64,000 bases of DNA from Blastomussa wellsi (taxonomy: Eukaryota > Cnidaria > Anthozoa > Scleractinia > Plerogyridae): contig OX393570.1 of the NCBI GenBank assembly GCA_947652115.1, forward strand, positions 19,035,256 to 19,099,255. Reading direction: 5' to 3'. Shown one piece after another: positions 46,901 to 58,079 of this stretch. The notes under the pieces are model-generated. The model was not told the origin of the DNA and did not search any database. It saw only the letters and a list, made by a program, of their open reading frames with translations. Position 1 is the first letter of the stretch, and each line of letters starts with the position of its first letter. The translations under genes were made by a program, and so were the position numbers.

Positions 46901-49900
46901 TTCTTCATCTTTTGATGGACTAGCATCCCAACAAAGGGGAAAACAGTGCTCTTATGTGTTTGTTTCTTCTGATGGCCATAGAACCAAGATTCGAAAACTA
47001 TGTTTAATCCAAAATGTGCAGTGAATAATATGCTAACATCTGACCTTTTTTGTAGTGGCCCCAGGAATACCACGTAATATTGCTGCAAACAAGACTTGTA
47101 AAGAAATCACTCTTAAGTGGCAGCCTCCATTAGACAATGGCGGTATGGACATCATCAATTACATCATAACAGTGTTTTCAGGTAGCCGTCAGATACACTC
47201 AGAAAATACCAATGGACGTGCAGTTGAACGCACCATAAACTTTGAGTTTACTCCAGAGACAAGCTATGAAGTGAAACTCAAGGCACGCAGTGATGCTGGG
47301 ACTGGAAATGAAGAGACCATGTTTGTCACGACCGACGAGTTTTGTGAGTATTCAATTTTACGCCTTTGGCTATAAGGGTTCTCGAGGCACAGTGGGTGCA
47401 TGGTTTGTGATAACTGTCAAAAAATTGCAAGGTTGGGATAATTAACCTGTAATGGCCTATCATCTATCCATTTTTGAGAAGCAACATCTCTAGTCACTTT
47501 GGTAACCTACTGGTAGACAAACTTGATGGAAAATCTCACAGATTCGTATAGTAATTTAGTGATTAGTCTTCTCGGGAAAAGAGAAGTGATGCCAGAACCA
47601 ATCACAACTTGTTCCATGCTTTAGGCTGGTTACATTCGCTTTGAGAGTCTGAGTGGACCATTGGATATTGTTTGCATCCTTTGCGATTGTTCAGCTCTTA
47701 TTATTTTCATTCAAGCACTCTCTCTTCTAAGACACCAACTGTCCATCTTGTAGAGGTGACTGAGCCAGTTGTCTTTCTTATAAGGGCATCTGTCTTACAG
47801 AGGTATCTCTTAAGAATGATTTGATAATTAATGCAAGAATGTGCAAGAAAAATGTTGGAAGTTGTTGTTGGAATTCAATCTAATTCAAGAAATCATTTTT
47901 TTTATAGGTGTTCCTGGAAAGCCACTGATCACGAACTCAGAATCAGAAGTTGACAGAGAGAACTTCATTCTAACCTGGAGTGCACCACAAGACAATGGTG
48001 GCGATAACAACACTAAGTACAGAATAGAGTGGAGGAAGAAACCAATAACAGCAGACACTGAAGTGGGCTCAGAAAGTAACATTGGCGAGACGCGATTCAA
48101 GATTACTGGCCTTGAGCCTAATGCAGAATATGAGATCAAACTTTTCAGTGTGAACAGACAAGGGGACAGCGAGGCTGACGTCAGGACTTTCAAAACAAAA
48201 CCTGATGTTGGTAAGTACTATAATGACAACAACATACTTGGGTTCCAGGGGTACTCCCATATATGGGCTGTATGTGGTATGGTTTTTTCGAAGTTCACGT
48301 CCTTACCGTAAATAGGGTGTCATTTTTGGTCCTTTTGCATTGTCCCTGATTGATCTTTGGATAAGGTACCTAAATTGTATCATCTAAAATTGCAGTGCGT
48401 AATTGGCAAGTTGAACCAAAAAGAAAAAGTCTGTTTAAACTGAAAAATCTGTTAAGAGTATTGACATTACAGGAACAAAATGAGGTTGATCCATTCATAC
48501 CTTTCTTTTCATTTTTGCTTGAATTGGGTGTCATTTTTCTGCTTTGAGACTTAAATAGGGTATCGTTAAATCAGGTCAGGGTTTAAGAACCTTCGTGGCA
48601 TACACCTGTCTAAAATTTAAGGAGTACCCCCTAGACTTGGGTATACAATTGGGACAATAAGATTGCTGCTGGCAACATTCTATGTAAATTTAAATTGACG
48701 CCCCAATCCCATCATTTTATAATATACACTGTGCATTAATGTGTTGTTATCAAAATGCAAGTTTTCCTTTTGAAAGTCAATTCATCCCAGATGTCGGTTG
48801 AAATGGCTTTTGTAACATGCCACTCCAGACACTGTTGGCATATTAAAAAGTGATCATGTGATGATGAATTTGATAATTGTGGGATTGATGAAACCCCAAG
48901 ACTTTTTCTGGAACAGTGAGCTCTTTCCTGTCAATTCTTGTTAATGGTGATATTCATGCTTGATGAACTATTTTCAAGTTATCTCTATCATCCAATTAAT
49001 TTTTTGCTACAGCAACGAATTGGAACACTATCAAATGTCATCACATGATCACATTCTCAAACAGTGACTGAAACCACTGTGCAAAATTGTCCTTAAAAGA
49101 ATATACTGCTTTGACAGGTAACTGGAGTAGAATAATTGGTAAAGAGGAATTGAGAACAGGTGGTGAATTTTGAAACCAAAAATTCTTGAGAGATCTCAAG
49201 TATTTGTTGGTGATGAAAATCACAGTTCAGCTGACAACAGAGTTGCTCCAGCTGAGCAAAATGTCTGGCTGCCTACAGAAAAGGAAAACATTGTATTAAA
49301 AAGGCTGTGCTCTAGTATCACTCCAGTAAATTGCAGTCAAAACATTACTTCATTAATTCAATTGAGCAATTTCAATTTTTATTGCAAAATGTTAAACTTA
49401 AGTAAATTAGTAGTATGAGAAATCCTTCAACCATGTTCAAGTCTCCCACAATGCCCCAAATTGTCTAAATTTAAAATGAAAGACTCAAAACTGTACTGGA
49501 GTAACGAAAATGAGAATCATTTATTTTTCAAAAGCACACTCCAGTCAGTTCGGCTTTCTGAGACTGTAGCCTGAAATCAGGCTTTCACAAAATTTATTAG
49601 AGCATAGCCTAATGACTAAAAACTATATATTACATAATTTACTGTCCAACAAGTAAATTGGATTTTATTAACAAGTATAATAAATGCTGAGATTTCTTGC
49701 TCATTTTATTTTAACCAGTCATTGTCATATTTGCTAACATTGTCATATTTGCTTTAGTAACGAGTGTTTTAATTTGTTCTCCTTTTAACTTGACTGACTA
49801 TGACAAGCAAATTAATTCCGTATTGGTTTAAATAACATGAAATAACAAAACTAGCTGTTTATGATATACCTGAAGTAATCTAAATTATTCATTTATTTTT

Positions 49901-52900
49901 ACTCAGAACAACTAAATATGTATACAGTGTTGCAGAGAAAAATAACAGTTAATGTAATTAAATAACAATTCTATATTTGTCAACAGAATTAAGATTTTAA
50001 ACAATAACAATAACAAATTACATAACTGATTCCACAATCCCTTTGCAATTAAATTCCTAATGTTTTAGGTGGTTTTTAATGCTCTTTTAATGTTTTACAA
50101 GTTCAAAATCTTATTAAACAAATATTTTGACTTTGATGAATACATTCAAGAATAAAAAATTACAGTCTGTAAATGTATTTGAACTATAATTGCCTACTAA
50201 AATTTCTAAAATATAAATTTATTAATATGTATTTTTGTTCTTTTGTTTTTGTTTTTGCACTTCCACAATTCAGCTAAGACCACAACAAGTCCCTCTAAAT
50301 GTAAGTGCATTTAAATACAGTTTCTTTTATTATTTTACTGTTTAATAAAAATGATTTTTGACAGAAATTTGGGAGCATACCTCTTAACTCGCTCTTAAAA
50401 CTTTAAGAAATTGACATGGGGATTATTCAATATTATTGCCTTACGTGACCATAAATATCTTTTAAGTTGTTTGTAAATGCTGAACATTCACACACAACAC
50501 AAGCATTAAAGACAAAGCAACAGACAATTACATTTGCCTGCAGGATTATTAGTCGTTTTTTTTTTTGCTATTTGACTTATCCCAAATTGCATCTGGCACA
50601 ATAAATAGTATTTGGAATATTATACATAACTAAAATAATACTAAGTGGTTAAATTTATAAACACAACTTAAATGCATGCAGGCTACTTAAAAGTAGAAAT
50701 ACATGTAACTGCAAATACTGGCACAGTAGTGAAAAGTAAAGAAATAACATTAATTTAACTACAAATAAAAATTATATATAAAAGTAACAGTATTACTAAA
50801 ATACTGTCTGTCAAATTCTCTGATGTTTGAACTTTTTGTTAATTTCTTTTTATGCTTTGCTGTATCTGCTATCAGTTGCACAGCCTACTTGGCAGCTTAC
50901 GAGAGAGTTCTGGTTCAGGTCTTTATGTGTGAGACAGTGGAAAGTATTTTTTCACTTCTTTGTCATCTCCTCCATGGAAATATTTCCATTTTGTGGTTCT
51001 ACTAATTAACTTGTTCCTGACATGTGATGTTGAGTTGCAACCCTTTAATTTCCTATTAACTTTGATTTTCTTCTTACATCCATCATGCCAATATACAGTA
51101 ATTTAAAACAGTAAAGTAGGGGAATAACAAACATTCAACAAGAGGACTAGCATCTTGGTAAACCACCAAATGTTCAGTTGTAATAAGGAGAATTAATATT
51201 CTGAGCTTGCAGCTAAAAGATACTACCACTGTGAACGAAACATTTACTGGTATTTTGTAGGCAATCTCTCAGTTTATTAATTTAGCAAGCACTCAACACA
51301 TTCGCACAACCAACTCAAACAAAAGCAATTACTGTATTGTTATTTTTAATTCATACTAACACAATGGCTTGGTTATCCCCGTAGCCCACACCTCTCGAAC
51401 CGGAAACCCTACCTCAAGCCCACGCACAACAGAAAACAAACAAACTGCGATCCCATGTAGTGGAATATCTTGTTATGAACAAGGTTATGAACAAGAAGAT
51501 ACAGGTATTTGAAAACCGTACTGATCATTCTAAGACAGATGGATGGAAGAGCTGTTGTTTGCTTCTTTTTCATATAGTTGGGAGTTGTTTCGTTGTGTTG
51601 CCTTGGTATTTCTGCTTAGGAGGATTATTAGGAGCATCTACATGTTGCAATCTTAAGCTTTGTTTGCATGGAATAATGATGATGGTGTCATAATTTGTGT
51701 GGTTTGAAAATGTTCTTTGCTGACATAATTAACATCAGAGAAATGGCAGACAGAAACTTTGTTGCAAGTAAAGTAAAATGGTTAAAATAAAGTTATAAGT
51801 TAAAATATAATATAATTATCAACTAAAGATGTTTAAACAATAACTATGATGATATTTAAAATCATAAACTAAATTATTACATGATCCATATAAATTTGAC
51901 GATACTAACTAGACCATCACTAGATTTTCATTTCATAACAATCATTTTTACTAGCTGTTTCCCATTTCGCTTTTTAGTTTGCACCCTTCACAAATCACGA
52001 TTCAGTTTAACTGTTTTCCCATATCTTTCTAGTCTTTTGTTAATTGTCTGCAACAAAAACATGTTGTATTGCTTCATTCACAGTTATTTTGCTGTTAACT
52101 GTGCAATTTGAGTTTATCTTTTGCATAAAACTAATGCTTTTATAACACTTCAACTATTGTCACACACATGTAATTATCCAGATGCTAGACTATATCACAA
52201 TTCACTTGCAAGAATCTCATAGAAGCAGCATTTGGTTAAAAGCAATAGCCAAATTTAAGAAAATCAGAAGAATGTTGGAAATACTACATTTTAAGATATC
52301 CAATTTCTTGTTAGCTTGTCACCACTAACCTGTTAAGCTTTGTTATAGTTCCTCCAAGCAAACCTCCTTCTAAAACTCCTCCTTCAGTGAAGGTTTCTGA
52401 ATTGCAAACAACTACAGAACGTAAGTCTCATTAGGTTTTGATGCTTTCTCCATTTTGCAAACAATGCAAGCATATTCATAACCTCACTCTGGAAAAAAAC
52501 TTTTCCAACTTGCTTATTTTCCAATTCTTCATACACATTCTTGTTGTGTGTCTTTGATCAATTTGACCTGAGCAAAAACAACAGTGAATGAATTAAGGGA
52601 ATTATACCGAGAAAAAGACTTGATATAAAGTGGTTTGGCATAGAGCATTTTCTTGATGTACAAAACTATACCATTGAGACTTAACATTATAAAAACCATT
52701 AAGTTTACAAAGGAAGTTATTATCTTCTAACCAGCTAAATTGAAATTTTTTCATTAAAATTTTACATTCAGCCTTTGTATGCTCATTCATCGAGGAATTA
52801 TTTAGAAAAAATAATCAAGTTCAACTGAAAGTAATTCTCATGAAAATAAGTCCACCAAAAATCCTTTGAAAGAGAAAATAGGCAGTGTGTTTTGATATAA

Positions 52901-55900
52901 AACTTGGTGGTATGGCTGGTGTGGATTGAGAAGACAATAACAATACCCAAACTACAGCGCGTAGCTATAGCAACAGCTAGTTTCTACAATAGAACGTGAA
53001 AACTTTTGCTCACATGGCTTCCTTCCTGTGGGTGTTCTGGTTAATACCTTGTCTGAGCTCAAACAAGTACTTTGTTTTATATTTTACTCTGATGTTTGAG
53101 AAAACAGATAGCTGTGTATGTATGTGTACATATCATATCATGGATAGCAGTGGTAGTTCTACCATCCATGATCATATCTCTTGCCATCTTCACCAAACAC
53201 TATACACGTACGTGTATATATGCAATTCACCTTCACGAACACATTCAGTCATTCATCTTTTCTACATCTTCTTTCTTCAAGCTACTCTTTAACTTGAATG
53301 TGAGAGCTTACCTTATCGCCATGACTTTTGACAATTGCTTATTAACAGTATGATCGAGAATCAATTTCTTGAGGATTGAAATAACTAGCTATCTCTCAGT
53401 CTCTGAATGTAAAATCTCTTTGAATCTGCTTATAGCTTCACGGAAAACAACTGTCTTAACCACTTCAGCAACAAGTAAGTTAAACTGCTACAAACAAACA
53501 TTGTAGGGGTCTGCTGATCGGCACTAAGATAATTTGTACTGCAAAATGCATAATGTACAATTGGGTCCACATTTTGTGCGCCGTTTCACAATACAGAAAT
53601 GTGCTCAATCGAGTACAATTACAAACAATCTTGAAAGTGTTGGCTTATAATGTTTAAAAATTAAAAAAAATTGTCTTACCATTCTCAATAACATCATTTT
53701 GAATTTGAATATATGATAAATACATAATTATACTAAATTCATATAAAGACGTATAGTGGTAACCTTCAAAATTATAAAGTTCAGCTACAGTGTAGATTGG
53801 TGTGGATTTAAATAAAATATTCAACAAATTGTATAAAAGTACTGAATACTGAAAATACTTTTGAAATCCAGAAGACTGCTAATTTGGCTTGACGATTGAA
53901 GCCTTCTCCGTTCGCAAAACAGGGTTCAAAAATAGAGCTTTTCCAATTCATACACAAAAATGTGTCAAACAGTTAAAAATTCCTCCCCAAATTGGTCAAA
54001 GTAAGAGCAAAAACTAAGATTCATTCTGTGTATCCTTCAGACCTGCGGATAATCCCGGAGAGTTGGAAGAACTGTTTACAATCAAAATTACCATGCATGA
54101 CACCAAAATTGGCTGTAAACAAACTATACACGAGATCAGTAGCCCCCTATCTCTGTAAACGTAATTTCTAACACTTATAAAATAATCTTCAAATCTTAGC
54201 TACTAAACACAGAAAAAGTTAAGGATTTATTAAGACAATAAAATTTAAAAAACTAACTATGTGCCAGTTAAAACAGCTAGAACTTACAGTTACTTGTAAA
54301 TTACAAATTAAAATTATTACCGTACTGTTTTTGGGCATACACTACAGGCAGGAAGGGTTTTTGAATGCTACAGATACCTGGCTGTATGCAAAATGAAATG
54401 TTCAGTTGCATTGAAAAGTATGCTTGACCACTTAACAAAAGCCTAACAAGCCCCTAACAAACAATACCAAAAGGTACATACATGTAACATGCTAATATTA
54501 ACAGCTGTAAAATATAATAATTTCTAAACACTAATCATTCTCCTTATGGTAATTCACAAAATATACTGCTTGAAAATGAGTGAACATGAAAAATGAGTGA
54601 ACATGTACATGAAAAAATTAAAAGGTGGACTGAGCATTACTGTTGTCTGTTATTAAGCTTTGCTTTGATTGTTAATTGTAACACGGCCATAAAAAAAGGT
54701 ATATATATCTAATAACCAACAAAATTGAACTGTTTTTGGATGCCAAAATTAATACAAAACATGGATGGACACAGCGACATGGGCATTTGGACTGTGGTAA
54801 CCATGGCAACACCTGAGGCATAATTCAAAGCTTCTTTATTTTACAACTATCGATCTGTAATTTTCATGTCAAGAAGTTTCAAGGTCAACACAATCAAAGA
54901 CAAGGCCTGGGATATGCTGTGCAAGAACCTAACTACGAAACACATTCAGGGCCATACCTAGAATTTTTTGTCTGGGGGGGGGGGGGGGGGCAAACTCTGC
55001 ACACCTTCAATATAGCTACAAGAAATAGTCCAGCAAAATCAAAGCACAATCCCGGCATGGGCAACTGCCCACTGCCCCCCCCCCCCCCCTCGCCCTTGCT
55101 ATGTACATTTACTGTAATACTAACACACTAACCCCAATAATTTACTCAACCATTGCTTGCAACCACTGCAAATCCAAACTGAAAACGTTTACAACATTTG
55201 GACTCAGGTATCTACTATTTCAGAAACCCATCCAGACTGTGGGGTAACTATGCATTAAAGAAACACAATATAACTTGAAACCAAATATGTTAAGCTTACA
55301 CAAATACCACTGATCGGTTTTAAATCAATCACTGTACACTTAGATGTGGAAATTAGATCGTGCATTAGCTAGTCATTATAAAGTTTTTTATAAAATAGCT
55401 GAGATAGTACATGCACTCTCATTGGTCGATAGGTGTGTTAAATGAGAGTATGTAAACACGGTTGTGATGTTTTAGATTCGCACATATTTTGGCAAATATT
55501 TTATAGAAGCAATTGAGGACGTTTTCCTTGTTTGCATAGCCTCATCTAAACACTCAGGGGATTAAGAGATATCTCAAAAGTTATGAAAACACTCGACTGC
55601 GTGTCGGATTTGCATAACTGTCTCAAATTCTACCAAGCACCCTCGTGTTTATAATATGAGACCATACGAGGCTACGTAAAACATGGGAAAAGTCCTCTAC
55701 TGTTTTTTTTTAAAAAAACAATAGATTTTAGCCACAAAAATGAGCAACATATAATTACAAAGCCAAAAAGGTAGACACAGAAAGGCCATAATTTAAGACT
55801 ATCAGTTCAGCATTAAAGTTAAACAGTGTAAGCTTACATAATTTTCAGAAAATTATTAAGCTTTGCCTTTTCCTTTTGAAATGTTTTACGTTTTTAGAGA

Positions 55901-56468
55901 AAAATGTCCTTTCTATATTAATTGAAAAGCTCTATGGATATCTTATACGGACGATTTCGCATTATTATAAGCCAACACAACTCGTAAACGTCAAAAGCTT
56001 ACCTTCAGTACAGTGTTCAGACAGTTCAATGGGATCGGAGAACGTCAAGGTCGCCATTTTGAAACTCCCAGCATGCAATGAGGTCGTGTGTAAATCGCGT
56101 CGGCATTGGTCAGCATTGCATTATGGGTATTCTAAGGAAGCATCTCGTTCTTTATTCGCAGGCAATTGTGCTTTTAAAAACCGACAGGCAGATAAATTGC
56201 GTCGAATTGTGACAGACTGTTTAATATTTATGCATTCAATTGTGGCATTCGTGGTTATTCGTATTCGTGTCTAGAGGGTCCTAGAGTAGCTTCGTAGGCA
56301 ATATAATTTGGTTTTATCAACTGGGTTGATAATGTCAATTGGCCACCGTAAAGAGATTCAAGTGCTGACGTTTCGAGCCCTTCGTCGGAGCGTCAGCACT
56401 TGAATCTCTTTACGGTGGCCAATTGACATTATCAACCCAGTTGATAAAACCAAATTATATTGTTATAC

Positions 56469-56512
<44 letters not shown>

Positions 56513-58079
56513 CCTAGCTTCGTAGGCAGTTTCTTTAGTTTTATAGGTGCAGAATGTTTCTTTTATAAGGCAGAATGGCGTAGAATTATTCGTACAGTAC
56601 TCACTAGGACCTACTAAGTATGTATCTAGTTTTAACTTCGTACTCACATTACATAAAAGCGCTCCACTAAAATCCAAATACAACAGATAAAGGCAGCTTT
56701 GAGAGTAAAATATTAGGGAACCTGCTAACTTTCTAACCCTACAGGTCTACTAACCCTAAGAGTAAGTAATGTGCATGGTGGGTCTGCTGTGGTCTCACTT
56801 CACACTGTGAGTAGAGAGTGGTGATGCTGTGGTTTCACACTTCAGTATCGGCGACAGTGAGTTTGCCAACCTTCTTCGATCGGATAAAAGAAGTTTTTTG
56901 GTCCGTTTTCTTTCCTTTTAGTTGAACCCAAAGTGGAAGCTCGCACTGCAGGACTTGGATCAGGTGCCATTGCTGGTATCGTAATAGCTGTTATTTTGAT
57001 CGTTCTTATCACCATTGATTTGTTCTGTTGCTTCTTCAACTCGTGCGGCATCATCTTCTGTTGTCACCAAGCCATTTGCGGCGCTGGGGGAGGAGTGAAG
57101 GCAAGAAAGGACGATTGTAAGTATGCAGATTCATTCGGAGACTAATTAAATGCACTATTGTCAAATTCTCTTCTTTTAAAGTTAGTTTCCCAAAACTTAA
57201 AAATGTATCCACTTTTGAATGAGAGAAAAATAAGAAGGAAAACTCCAATCCGTGGACTTTGTACTCACATGGCGGTGAAAACTACTCAATTTCTGCAACA
57301 TATGTGATTGATTTAGAACTGAAGATGATAGAAGATCTGTCAAATATTTCTTAAAAATTCAAGCATTTTGTATTTTTTTTAAAATATAATTTACCCTCGA
57401 CTTTTTACTCAATAATGGCAGATGACTGCCTCACCCAACCCACCCCTGAACAACCGTACCCCCTCCCTGCACAAACGACCCAACCAACAACTTTGCGCCC
57501 TAGATTCCTTTCCCAGTCGAACCTCTCCTTCCGGACCCCTCCGTAATACGGAATCCTTCGTACTATGGATAGTTCACTTGTTCCAAAGGAGACCAAATTT
57601 CATGAAATCTGTGCTGTACCTCTACAAAACGGACACGGTCCCTTTGGTAATGGTATTTAAGAGATTGACAGAGGCGAATGTTTATTGAACCAAACTACTT
57701 TTGAAAACTGAAAGCTTTGAAGCGGGAAGCAAAGTAGACAGTAATTTCCTTTTTTGGGTCGTCACACAGCGCTTCTCCTGACTCAGGGAGCGATAAAGTG
57801 TTGCGTGACGAGTCAAATAACGGCTGCCAAGGGGAGAAAAAAGTCGGCGAGTATTCGTCTGATTCACTGTTTCTCAGTGGTTTTATGTTTTGTTTATGCA
57901 GATAAAGATGGAAAAGCCACAGAATTGGAGAAGTGAGTACTAATTCAGTTCTTTCAGTTTACGATATTCAATTCATTATCTGAACCTTTATGCTTCAATA
58001 CTGTTAAATTAGTTATTACCACTTCTAAACGAATACATCCTTCCTCACTTCTAGGAAACCATTGCCTGAGAATGTGTAG
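37846..58079 (+). CDS. Gene C: NCAM-like transmembrane adhesion protein
   Basis: Sixteen-exon model: 37846-37903, 41470-41772, 42344-42610, 43557-43859, 44546-44682, 45184-45340, 45708-45977, 47056-47343, 47908-48210, 50274-50300, 51385-51456, 52349-52420, 53436-53474, 56922-57116, 57902-57932, 58055-58079. Total 2,547 nt = 848 aa plus stop, all phases compatible. Domains: signal peptide (1-19), Ig1 (20-120), Ig2 (121-209), Ig3 (210-310), Ig4 (311-408), Ig5 (409-498), FN3 (499-594), FN3 (595-695), Ser/Thr/Pro stalk (696-765), TM (about 780-800), six-Cys juxtamembrane segment (801-818), acidic/basic tail. Five Ig plus two FN3 and the C-x-x-F-x-N-x-CG motif after the helix are NCAM hallmarks. 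Expected role: cell-surface adhesion with palmitoylated membrane-proximal cysteines. The alternative TM set at 62093-63158 could replace the last three exons. Confidence 0.87.
37904..41469. other. Intron 1 of gene C
   Basis: About 3.6 kb. Apart from a SINE at its 3' end (41131-41399) I see no exon, array or RNA gene. Long first introns often hold enhancers, but nothing here shows this directly. Confidence 0.6.
41131..41399 (+). mobile_element. tRNA-derived SINE
   Basis: The head GGGAGGCCTAATGGTAAGTG resembles a tRNA 5' half with A box, and CTGGGTCAAGCCC a degraded B box. The body shares CCCAGGTGCATAAATG, GCTGGGGGTAACCCTG and GATGGGC with the minus-strand copy at 63561-63835. It lies 70 bp before exon 2 of gene C. 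Confidence 0.75.
41470..41772 (+). CDS. Gene C exon 2: Ig1
   Basis: Acceptor TTGTTTTGCAG, donor GTGAGT, phase 1-1, 101 codons. Cysteines in VPFSCEVTGETFLAWV and GGEYICQGSSNSAVF. Homologous to Ig1 of gene B. Confidence 0.88.
42344..42610 (+). CDS. Gene C exon 3: Ig2 (first cysteine lost)
   Basis: Acceptor ATATCGACAG, donor GTAAGA, phase 1-1, 89 codons. DYVWTKDGQPLNF and SDEGNYTCTVTFG are typical I-set, but the B-strand cysteine is absent (TIRLDVSAYPP), leaving Cys in YTC unpaired inside the domain. Confidence 0.85.
43557..43859 (+). CDS. Gene C exon 4: Ig3
   Basis: Acceptor CCTTCTGTTTTAG, donor GTAAGT, phase 1-1, 101 codons. VIFHCDILSGYPNPEITWWF and GKYRCIASNIAGEDD are canonical. Confidence 0.9.
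44546..44682 (+). CDS. Gene C exon 5: Ig4, first half
   Basis: Acceptor CAACTTTTTTCAG, donor GTAATC, phase 1 to 0, 45 codons. Encodes VDLECAAGGTPLPTVEWYYR up to TGQM. Only Ig4 is split in this gene; all other domains are single exons. Confidence 0.85.
44731..44962. repeat. Foldback element inside the Ig4 intron of gene C
   Basis: Arms GCGATGCGTCTTAGTGTGGC and GCAACACTAAGACGCTTCGC are inverted; inner GCCAATCAGAGAGCGCAAAT pairs with CACTCTCTGATTGGC. It begins 48 bp after the donor of exon 5. Confidence 0.88.
45184..45340 (+). CDS. Gene C exon 6: Ig4, second half
   Basis: Acceptor TTTTCTCCTTTGCAG, donor GTAAGT, phase 0 to 1. Encodes NTGEYTCQARNGALDNDG. Matches gene A exon 2456-2600. Confidence 0.88.
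45708..45977 (+). CDS. Gene C exon 7: Ig5
   Basis: Acceptor TTGACACATTTAG, donor GTAAAC, phase 1-1, 90 codons. VTVICTFYGYPVPTVIMTD and FGMYNCSAQSPDGS; core Trp replaced by Met. Three N-x-S/T sequons. Confidence 0.88.
46081..46156 (+). repeat. Dispersed repeat family D1
   Basis: TTCAATCTTCTTCATTCGAA, GCCATCCTTGTTTC and CCTCTTTGGTGTTTTTCTACC. Intron 7 of gene C. Confidence 0.65.
47056..47343 (+). CDS. Gene C exon 8: FN3 domain 1
   Basis: Acceptor CCTTTTTTGTAG, donor GTGAGT, phase 1-1, 96 codons. ITLKWQPPLDNGGMDIINY and YEVKLKARSDAGTG. Confidence 0.9.
47715..47812. repeat. Dispersed 'CTCTCTAAGAC' repeat, intron of gene C
   Basis: Contains CTCTCTTCTAAGACACCAAC, then CTTATAAGGGCATCTGTCTT and ACAGAGGTATCTC. 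Related to 2935-3025 in gene A. Confidence 0.45.
47908..48210 (+). CDS. Gene C exon 9: FN3 domain 2
   Basis: Acceptor ATTTTTTTTATAG, donor GTAAGT, phase 1-1, 101 codons. FILTWSAPQDNGGDNNTKY and YEIKLFSVNRQGDSEADV. Confidence 0.9.
48228..50273. other. Intron 9 of gene C
   Basis: Contains a repeat-like block 48232-48655 bounded by GGGGTACTCCC and GGAGTACCCCC, with internal AAATAGGGT units, and an inverted pair GTGATCATGTGATGATGAAT (about 48851) / CATCACATGATCAC (about 49039). The rest is AT-rich with no exon seen. Confidence 0.55.
50274..50300 (+). CDS. Gene C exon 10: mini-exon, stalk
   Basis: 27 nt, phase 1-1, acceptor CACAATTCAG, donor GTAAGT. Encodes AKTTTSPSK. Small but with good sites and correct phase. 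Confidence 0.6.
51385..51456 (+). CDS. Gene C exon 11: stalk
   Basis: 72 nt, phase 1-1, acceptor ATCCCCGTAG, weak donor GTAGTG. Encodes SHTSRTGNPTSSPRTTENKQ and TAIP. Rich in Ser/Thr/Pro. Confidence 0.55.
52349..52420 (+). CDS. Gene C exon 12: stalk
   Basis: 72 nt, phase 1-1, acceptor TTTGTTATAG, donor GTAAGT. Encodes PPSKPPSKTPPSVKVSELQ and TTTE: a proline/serine-rich spacer. Confidence 0.7.
53436..53474 (+). CDS. Gene C exon 13: stalk
   Basis: 39 nt, phase 1-1, acceptor CTGCTTATAG, donor GTAAGT. Encodes SRKTTVLTTSAT, a likely O-glycosylated segment. Confidence 0.65.
54966..55091. repeat. Poly-G and poly-C runs
   Basis: About 19 G near 54976 and about 15 C near 55078, separated by 85 bp. 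They are inverted to each other and could be arms of a small element (TCTGGGGGG ... CCCCCCTCG). Confidence 0.8.
56301..56514. mobile_element. Penelope-like 3' end inserted as a palindrome, with target duplication
   Basis: The left half (56301-56380) is the inverse of the right half (56380-56461): ATATAATTTGGTTTTATCAA at the left, TTGATAAAACCAAATTATAT at the right. The right half continues in the element's own 3' end (CCACCGACGCAGCACCACAG). The whole is flanked by TAGCTTCGTAGGCA at 56287-56300 and 56515-56528, a 14-bp target-site duplication. In intron 13 of gene C. Confidence 0.9.
56922..57116 (+). CDS. Gene C exon 14: TM helix and Cys-rich tail, set 1
   Basis: Acceptor TTTCTTTCCTTTTAG, donor GTAAGT, phase 1-1, 65 codons. 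Encodes GLGSGAIAGIVIAVILIVLI, then DLFCCFFNSCGIIFCCHQAI and CGAGGGVKARKDD. Six cysteines just inside the membrane parallel the palmitoylated cysteines of NCAM. Confidence 0.92.
57757..57812. repeat. CGTCACGCAACGCTTCTC-type element, short copy
   Basis: GGTCGTCACACAGCGCTTCTCC and, inverted, GTGTTGCGTGACGAGTC. Related to 61701-61805. Intron 14 of gene C. Confidence 0.65.
57902..57932 (+). CDS. Gene C exon 15: cytoplasmic tail, set 1
   Basis: 31 nt, phase 1 to 2, acceptor TTGTTTATGCAG, donor GTGAGT. Encodes (Y)KDGKATELE. Same size, phases and sequence as 63128-63158. Confidence 0.85.
58055..58079 (+). CDS. Gene C exon 16: C terminus and stop
   Basis: Acceptor CCTCACTTCTAG. Encodes KKPLPENV and TAG at 58077-58079. 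ENV at the end also closes gene B; it fits a class III PDZ ligand ([DE]-x-hydrophobic), a weak motif. Confidence 0.8.

Larger units (their letters stand above)
53475..56921. other. Intron 13 of gene C
   Basis: About 3.4 kb. Holds G and C runs at 54960-55095 and the Penelope insertion at 56301-56514. No further mini-exon could be supported, though very short ones would be easy to miss. Confidence 0.55.

Noticed and set aside
56842..57054. 70-aa minus-strand frame
   Set aside because: Antisense of gene C exon 14; the sense strand has the helix, splice sites and paralog.
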